A DNA stretch of 64,000 nt from Nitrospirillum pindoramense (lineage in GTDB: Bacteria; Pseudomonadota; Alphaproteobacteria; Azospirillales; Azospirillaceae). Under the pieces are notes generated by a model. That model was not told the DNA's origin. It searched no databases and saw only the letters and a program-made list of their open reading frames with translations. The stretch spans positions 415,115-479,114 of the forward strand of contig NZ_VITR01000004.1 in the NCBI RefSeq assembly GCF_007827955.1, in the 5' to 3' direction. The position numbers were made by a program, and so were the translations under genes. Position 1 is the first letter of the stretch, and every line of letters begins with the position of its first letter. Shown here piece after piece: positions 59,463-64,000 of this stretch.

Positions 59463-60770
59463 ATGCGGTCGAACCTCACCTTGCCAACTGATCAGCCCGG
59501 CGATGAGAAAGAAGCGCTGATCGCCGCTGAGGCCTCGCAGTTCCGTGCGGTGCTGCTGGGTGAAAACCGCTCGGTGATCCTGACGCAGCTATTCGATTAT
59601 CTTTTGGAGCGTTCGGAGGATCGCCGGGCTCCCAAGGAAATCGAAATAGCCATGGCCGTATTCGGAAAGAGTGCTGCGTTCGACACCTCACAGGATTCGA
59701 TGGTTCGAGGGCATATGTCCCGGCTCCGCCAGCGGCTGGATCATTTCAATACGGGAAAAAGCGGACCTCGCTTGCAGATCCCCAAAGGGGAATATCGCCT
59801 GATCTTGGCCCCCGGGCCTGAGGATACGGAGGAGGAAGAAGCCGTACCTCCTCCTGAACCGCCGCCCGCCCGAAGTGCGGCTTGGCGCCGGCTCGCGGTC
59901 ATGGTCGCCGCGAGCGTGCTCGGATGGGCTGCCCTCTTCCTTTTCGAGCAGCTGAACGGCGGCCCGTCGCCCCTCCGGCAGACGGCTTTTTGGGGGCCGG
60001 TCGCGGTGCATAAACGGTTGCCTGTGGTCGCCGTTGGCGACTTCTATGTGGTTGTGGAAAGCGGCCCCGATGGCAAGCCCCGGCGCCTCGTCATGAATCC
60101 CCTAATCCAGTCGGGACGGGACCTCGATAATTATCTGACTCTGCACCCCGACGACTTCAGCAAGCTGCACGATCGCGACATTCACCGGGTGCCGGCGCGG
60201 GTGGCCACCGGAGCGGCGGCGATCTTGCCGTTGGTATCGGCCATGCGCGCCGACCACGGCATTCCGGACATGACCCCTGTGTCGCAACTGTCCCAGGACG
60301 CGATTGACTCGGGGAACGTCATATTTATCGACTATTTTGCGCAGCTGGGGACGCCGCGTTCCCCCATCCTTCAAATGTCCGGTTTCATCCCCGGCGAAAA
60401 TTTCGATGAGTTGAGGGACATACCCTCAGGCACGGTATTCACGGCGCGGCCCGCATCCGCGCAGAATTCGGACGTTACGCATCCAGCCGTGCCGGCCTAC
60501 GGTTATGACTATGGCTATGTCGCCAGCTATCCCGGGCCATCGGGAAACCAGATCCTTGTCATCTCCGGCATCGAGGATGCCGGGCTTTCCCGGATGATCA
60601 AGCTTGTGTCTGACAAGCGTGAACTTGACCTCCTGGCCCGTCAGACGCATGGCGCCGCGGCGTTTGAAGCGCTCTATCAGGTCCGCACCGTTGGGGGACT
60701 GATATTCGACACGAGCCTTCTGATCGCGCGACCACTAAAAATGGCAGGACTAGGGACCGCCGGTCGTTAG
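59463..60770 (+). CDS. ToxR-like membrane winged-helix regulator, copy 3
   Basis: A 435-residue regulator. The winged helix is at about residues 30-115 (TQLFDYLLERS, APKEIEIAMAVFGK, MVRGHMSRLRQRL, IPKGEYRLIL), an acidic and proline-rich linker follows (about 120-137), a transmembrane helix at about 143-161, and a periplasmic domain with VGDFYVV and DYGY at 349-352 followed by YPGPSGNQ. It closes the plus-strand operon with the TonB receptor and the DUF4185 protein. Its last codons overlap those of the convergent paralogue at 60767 (the stops share TTAG), so the two regulators are encoded tail to tail. Confidence 0.87.
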   Translation: MRSNLTLPTDQPGDEKEALIAAEASQFRAVLLGENRSVILTQLFDYLLERSEDRRAPKEIEIAMAVFGKSAAFDTSQDSMVRGHMSRLRQRLDHFNTGKSGPRLQIPKGEYRLILAPGPEDTEEEEAVPPPEPPPARSAAWRRLAVMVAASVLGWAALFLFEQLNGGPSPLRQTAFWGPVAVHKRLPVVAVGDFYVVVESGPDGKPRRLVMNPLIQSGRDLDNYLTLHPDDFSKLHDRDIHRVPARVATGAAAILPLVSAMRADHGIPDMTPVSQLSQDAIDSGNVIFIDYFAQLGTPRSPILQMSGFIPGENFDELRDIPSGTVFTARPASAQNSDVTHPAVPAYGYDYGYVASYPGPSGNQILVISGIEDAGLSRMIKLVSDKRELDLLARQTHGAAAFEALYQVRTVGGLIFDTSLLIARPLKMAGLGTAGR

Positions 60771-62044
60771 GGCACGGGACCATTATTCACTGATGTTTCC
60801 CAAATCCGATCGGAATTGATTGGCCGGGCAATCAAAAGCAAAGTTCCATAGCTCTCGTTGAACATCGTGCGCACCTGGTACAGGGCCTCAAATGATCTGA
60901 GGTTCCCTCCGACCCGCTGGCGAAGCTCTTCCAGCTTGTTCGCGTCGGTGACGATGCCGGCCATCTGCGTAACTCCGGCGTCTCCCGTGCCGGAAACGAT
61001 CAAGACCTGATTACCCGAAGGTCCCGGAAAGCCCGCTATATAGCCATAGTCGCGCCGAGGAATGATCCCGTCATCCAACAGGTAGGGGCTGTCGGAAAGG
61101 AACTGCCGGCCGGACGGCCTATCGACCAACTCGTAGCACGTGGTCGCGCAGTTGAATTGCGAAGCGCGGAAAAGCGGGTTCTTCAGCAATGGGTTAAGAG
61201 CGTCGAGCGCGCCGACATAGACGATATTCGACGTTTTCATAATATTGGGATCAAGCGCAGACGATGCCACGGCGGTGAGCCGGTAATCCTTGAGGTAAGA
61301 CCACAGCCTGCTGATCGAACCCACAATATCCGAACTCACCGCATAGAGATCCTCGTTTCTGAGGCTGCCCCTTTCGCTTGTCGTCTTGGTGACATATTCA
61401 TAGAATGCATCGGCAGAGTCGATGGACGGGTCCTGGATGATTTCCTCAACCCCTTTTCCACTCGGCTTGCTGATGAACATGAAATAGTCGCCGATAGCGA
61501 AGACGGTGATTTTTTCCCCGAACGACCGCCAGAACGCCGGTTGGTCAACAGGGCCGCCGATGCCGATGGTGCCTCTGAAAAACAACCAGACCAGGGCGAC
61601 ATTCGCTAATAGCAGGATGGAGGCAGCCACTCGAACGGAGTGGCCATGGCGCGGTCGCACGCGTCCGTCTTCGGTTGGCGCTTTTTCATTGTGGTTGGAG
61701 GCATCCGGCGATTTGAGGATGAACCCGTACTCACCCTGCGGAATGATGAGGCGCTTCCCGGGCTTGTCCGCATAATAGAGATCAAGTTTTTTGCGGAGGC
61801 GATAAATGCCGACGCGTACCTGTGAGCCCTGGACTCCCGAAGCGGCGGGGCCCCCTGGAAACACCTCCACGGCGATCTCCGTCTCCTTGGGCCGCCGCCC
61901 CTCGATCGACTGCCGAAGAAGGAAATCGAAAAGACGTAGGAGGGTCTCGGATCGGTTGGAGGCGATGAAGCCCCGCACTTCGCGCGCTTCTTCGGCAAGG
62001 GCGCGTGCAGTTGCATCGGGCGCCGAGTTGCTGATGGTCTTCAT
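60767..62044 (-). CDS. ToxR-like membrane winged-helix regulator, copy 4
   Basis: A 425-residue regulator with a winged helix at about residues 28-110 (LLRLFDFLLRQS, RPKETEIAVEVF, VRVGIYRLRKKLDLYY, IPQGEYGFIL), a transmembrane helix at about 137-156, and a periplasmic domain with AIGDYFMF and DYGY at 332-335 followed by FPGPSGNQ. It is last gene of the minus-strand operon DUF6152, 260-residue protein, regulator. Copies 3 and 4 are more alike in the C-terminal half than in the DNA-binding half, which suggests a shared signal with distinct targets (inference). Confidence 0.87.
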   Translation of the reverse strand: MKTISNSAPDATARALAEEAREVRGFIASNRSETLLRLFDFLLRQSIEGRRPKETEIAVEVFPGGPAASGVQGSQVRVGIYRLRKKLDLYYADKPGKRLIIPQGEYGFILKSPDASNHNEKAPTEDGRVRPRHGHSVRVAASILLLANVALVWLFFRGTIGIGGPVDQPAFWRSFGEKITVFAIGDYFMFISKPSGKGVEEIIQDPSIDSADAFYEYVTKTTSERGSLRNEDLYAVSSDIVGSISRLWSYLKDYRLTAVASSALDPNIMKTSNIVYVGALDALNPLLKNPLFRASQFNCATTCYELVDRPSGRQFLSDSPYLLDDGIIPRRDYGYIAGFPGPSGNQVLIVSGTGDAGVTQMAGIVTDANKLEELRQRVGGNLRSFEALYQVRTMFNESYGTLLLIARPINSDRIWETSVNNGPVP

Positions 62045-62153
62045 TTGCCCTCTGGGGCTGGCGCCGGCAGCGTGCCAGCGGTCAATGGCGCGACGCTCCA
62101 GCGCAAAGGCAGGAGCGTCGCGAAACTATAAAACGCCCTGAGGTCGTTGCGGT

Positions 62154-62924
62154 TCATTTCACCCCGAGAGACACGGTCCCGTCCGAGTTGATCACGTCAA
62201 GGCGGTGATCGCAAACATATTCGGATATCCGGTATTTATCATTCCGCTTGTATTCATAAGTAAAGCTGTATGGCGTATTGAGATATTCTGGATCCTCGAT
62301 GGAGATATCCACACGCAGCCTGTTGGGCTTGATCAGTCGGTAATGTTCCGCGATGGTCATAGCGTCGCCATGGGGAATTTCGAAGAACTGGATGTCCTTC
62401 CGAATCCCGCGTGTTTCTACAACAAGCGTAGTTCCATGCCAATGCGCAGACGAAAAGCCATAGTATGATGGCGCAAGGTCATCAGGCGCCGGAAACGGCT
62501 GATCGAGGTAGACACGGCGGGTCTGCATGAAAAGCTCCGCCAGAACCGTGATCTGCCCTGGGGTCTGGAGGATCTGGATGGGGTAGATGGCTTGCATGAT
62601 CGTTGGCATGCCTTCGGGCAGACAACGGGTACTCGCGTCAACAAGTGGTGTGCCGGCATCCAGCGCCGCTTTGCGTTTGGCCTCTTGCGCCCTCCACTGG
62701 CTGGCATAGGGCTCCTTCAGGTCGGGCCCATTGCCGGGTGGTGGAATGTCGTCGAAGGCGGTGACCCCTTCCGGGAAGGGGCTAGGATAACGTTCCCAGA
62801 CGCCGGTGATGTTCGGTTGCCCTTTGGTGCGGGCCGTGGCCGAATCCGCCAACGCTGTGTCGGCCATCCACATCAGACAAATAGCCAGCGCAAGAGCTGG
62901 TCTCGTTATATTCTTGAAGTCCAT
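62154..62924 (-). CDS. Secreted protein of unknown function, 256 residues, module copy B
   Basis: A paralogue of the protein at 44413. After a signal peptide (about 1-26) the same succession appears: TGVWERYPSPF, CLPEGMPTIMQAIYP, QTPGQITVLAELFMQTRRVYLD, PSYYGFSSAHWHGTTLVVETRG, a DPEYLNTPYSF segment and YKRNDKYRISEYVCDH. The GHWEGDTLVV motif of copy A is SAHWHGTTLVV here. A carbohydrate- or ligand-binding barrel in the periplasm is possible. It lies between the DUF6152 gene (52 bases upstream) and the regulator (109 bases downstream) on the same strand. Confidence 0.75.
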   Translation of the reverse strand: MDFKNITRPALALAICLMWMADTALADSATARTKGQPNITGVWERYPSPFPEGVTAFDDIPPPGNGPDLKEPYASQWRAQEAKRKAALDAGTPLVDASTRCLPEGMPTIMQAIYPIQILQTPGQITVLAELFMQTRRVYLDQPFPAPDDLAPSYYGFSSAHWHGTTLVVETRGIRKDIQFFEIPHGDAMTIAEHYRLIKPNRLRVDISIEDPEYLNTPYSFTYEYKRNDKYRISEYVCDHRLDVINSDGTVSLGVK

Positions 62925-62976
62925 TTAGGACCTCCCTTGCTTTTTTATTCTGATTCCGGATTGCAATCGCTGATCA

Positions 62977-63339
62977 TTACGCTTCCAATTTCTTGCCGTT
63001 GGACAGCGTCGCAGCTTTGAGTGCTCCGCCCGGCTTGCCATTGTGTAGCGGGTAAAACACGACGTCGATTTTGTCACCACCCTTTATGGTATTGAATTTC
63101 CACCCCATCTCACTCATGTTCGCAATACTTCCACATTCTAACGTATAGGCCGTATCTTCGCTCTTAATGATAATATATACGTGTGGATTTCCCCATGTGT
63201 ACTGAACCACCGTCACGTTTTTGAGTTCGGATAGTTTGTTCTGGTCGAACATGGCGAAGGAATGATGCGCCATCACGGGCTCCGCGATCACAGCGGTGCA
63301 GATGCCCAAAGCCAGGGTATACTTTCCTATTCTGTACAT
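62977..63339 (-). CDS. Secreted DUF6152 protein, module copy B
   Basis: A 120-residue protein with a signal peptide ending PVMA and the mature start HHSFAMFDQNKL, plus YTWGNPHVYIIIKS, LECGSIANMSEMGW, GDKIDVVFYPLHNGKPGG and ATLSNGKKLEA. It matches the copy A protein at 45307 over its whole length. The ATG at 63339 follows a GAGGAGAG; the much longer ORF running to 63867 is not used. It is first in the minus-strand operon of copy B. A half-site AACGGTT lies 160 bases upstream. Confidence 0.87.
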   Translation of the reverse strand: MYRIGKYTLALGICTAVIAEPVMAHHSFAMFDQNKLSELKNVTVVQYTWGNPHVYIIIKSEDTAYTLECGSIANMSEMGWKFNTIKGGDKIDVVFYPLHNGKPGGALKAATLSNGKKLEA

Positions 63340-63876
63340 TCGAAAAATCTCTCCTCTCTTGCGGCGCAGGACGCAGTGCCTCACGGCACGGCGTCCTAAC
63401 CGAGGCCTTGCGGCAGCGTCGGCCGAGCCGGCCATCCACCCCGGTACCGTTTTAGAATAGCGGTGACGATGGACTGGAGAATCGAGAAGCGGTCTTGAAA
63501 CGGTTGTGCGCATGTTGCGTAACATCGCGCACGCCCCATTTTTCCTATACATCCGCCCCGAAAAAGGGGGTCGTCGCGGAACCCCGGGGAATGCGGCTCT
63601 GATCTTCGGGCGCGCCGTGAGTTTGGCCGACGCCATATTGCCCCGCGCTTCGCGTCGGTCTTCGTCTCGAAGGTTTTGGATTGGGTGGGGAAGCCGGCAC
63701 GCCGGGTCTTCACCTGATAGCCGATGACCTGACCGTCCCGGTTCTTCCAGAGGGCGATGGTAGCCATGGGAATGCCGTCTCCGCCGGATGTCCAGCGGAT
63801 CTCTCTGTCCCAGATTGTCCCGCAAAATCCAGCCCAAACGCTGGAAGCGCGCCCCCTGCAGAACCACGAAAATTCA
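63340..63876. other. 537-base region with integrase remnant and promoter of DUF6152 operon
   Basis: Apart from the integrase remnant (63610-63767) no gene is supported. The part nearest 63340-63520 should hold the promoter of the copy B minus-strand operon; AACGGTT at 63499-63505 is a half of the palindrome seen elsewhere, with no matching second arm. Confidence 0.5.
63610..63767 (-). pseudogene. Integrase N-terminal remnant (frameshifted)
   Basis: From an ATG at 63767 the frame reads MATIALWKNRDGQVIGYQVK, then TRRAGFPTQSKTFETKTDAKR, which is the arm-type DNA-binding N-terminus of phage/island tyrosine recombinases. After about 44 codons the similarity passes to another frame (GNMASAKLTARPK) and then ends, so only a broken start is left; no catalytic domain is seen. 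It marks an old integration near the right end of module copy B. The exact end and the frameshift position are estimates. Confidence 0.5.
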
Positions 63877-64000
63877 TTAATTACAATTGTTTGTGACATG
63901 AGAAACGGTCACGTCCCCCCGGATGGTGTAGCAGGCACCGGTGCCGGAACAGCCCTGTAGGACGGCGTAGCCGGCCGGAAGGGCTGCCCCGGCGGGCGGT
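63877..64000 (-). CDS. Partial C-terminus of an unknown protein (cut by window edge)
   Basis: An open minus-strand frame of 40 residues ends at a TAA complementary to 63877-63879. The visible end (GCSGTGACYTIRGDVTVSHV and a final TNNCN) has three cysteines and fairly ordinary composition, as in a secreted protein. The length is too short for proof; the frame may be open by chance. Confidence 0.3.
   Translation of the reverse strand, partial: PPAGAALPAGYAVLQGCSGTGACYTIRGDVTVSHVTNNCN

Noticed and set aside
63499..63505. AACGGTT half-site upstream of DUF6152 copy B
   Set aside because: The second arm matches at only three of seven bases; noted only as a weak hint.
62977..63867. Long ORF reading including DUF6152 copy B and the integrase region
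   Set aside because: The signal peptide and family start at 63339 are clear; the upstream part is low-complexity arginine-rich shadow sequence.

Overview
The window is GC-rich chromosomal DNA dense with catabolic genes, from a Gram-negative bacterium that has TonB-dependent outer-membrane receptors and Tat-exported proteins. By inference it is an alphaproteobacterium of the sphingomonad or Azospirillaceae type, because large TonB receptors, DUF6152 proteins, two-component flavin monooxygenases and aromatic-compound operons go together in those groups. I see no rRNA, tRNA, CRISPR array or intact insertion sequence. The only mobile-element trace is a broken integrase start near the right edge.

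Left part (1-15.2 kb): the N-terminus of a TonB receptor, then a minus-strand operon (6818 down to 609) encoding a 2-keto-4-pentenoate hydratase, an SDR, a PF06684 protein, an alpha/beta hydrolase, a class III aminotransferase and a ThDP enzyme. Divergent from it are an aldehyde dehydrogenase, an Asp-box beta-propeller and a VOC (extradiol-type) dioxygenase. A LysR regulator, a HsaA/HpaB-like flavin monooxygenase with its separate flavin reductase, a second SDR and an MFS transporter complete what looks like an aromatic meta-cleavage pathway.

Middle (15.2-31.7 kb): a membrane-anchored cytochrome c'-like protein and a TonB receptor, both with the same upstream palindrome; a nitrilase and an amino-acid permease/aldehyde dehydrogenase pair diverging from a distinctive promoter; an imine-chemistry operon (ornithine cyclodeaminase-like, RidA, FAD oxidase) with a divergent AraC regulator; a membrane winged-helix regulator; a MarR/thioesterase pair; and two DUF6644 membrane proteins.

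Centre-right (31.9-42.9 kb): two minus-strand CoA/ketoacid operons. One is acyl-CoA ligase, non-canonical thiolase, DUF35-SDR fusion and cyclase, all joined by 4-base overlaps. The other is an indolepyruvate:ferredoxin oxidoreductase pair (iorA, iorB) with an exported alpha/beta hydrolase.

Right part (42.9-63.4 kb): a gene module occurs twice. Its parts are a Tat-exported DUF4185-like beta-propeller, a secreted protein of about 260 residues with no known function, a secreted DUF6152 protein, a ToxR-like membrane-anchored winged-helix regulator and, in the second copy, a TonB receptor. Between the copies lie a serine-hydrolase-like protein lacking its catalytic SxxK, and a gentisate-dioxygenase/fumarylacetoacetate-hydrolase operon whose divergent promoter is a near copy of the nitrilase promoter at 20.0 kb. 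The most interesting candidate for an undescribed system is this duplicated secretory/uptake module with its family of four membrane regulators and a shared palindrome, AACGGTT-N4-AACCGTT.
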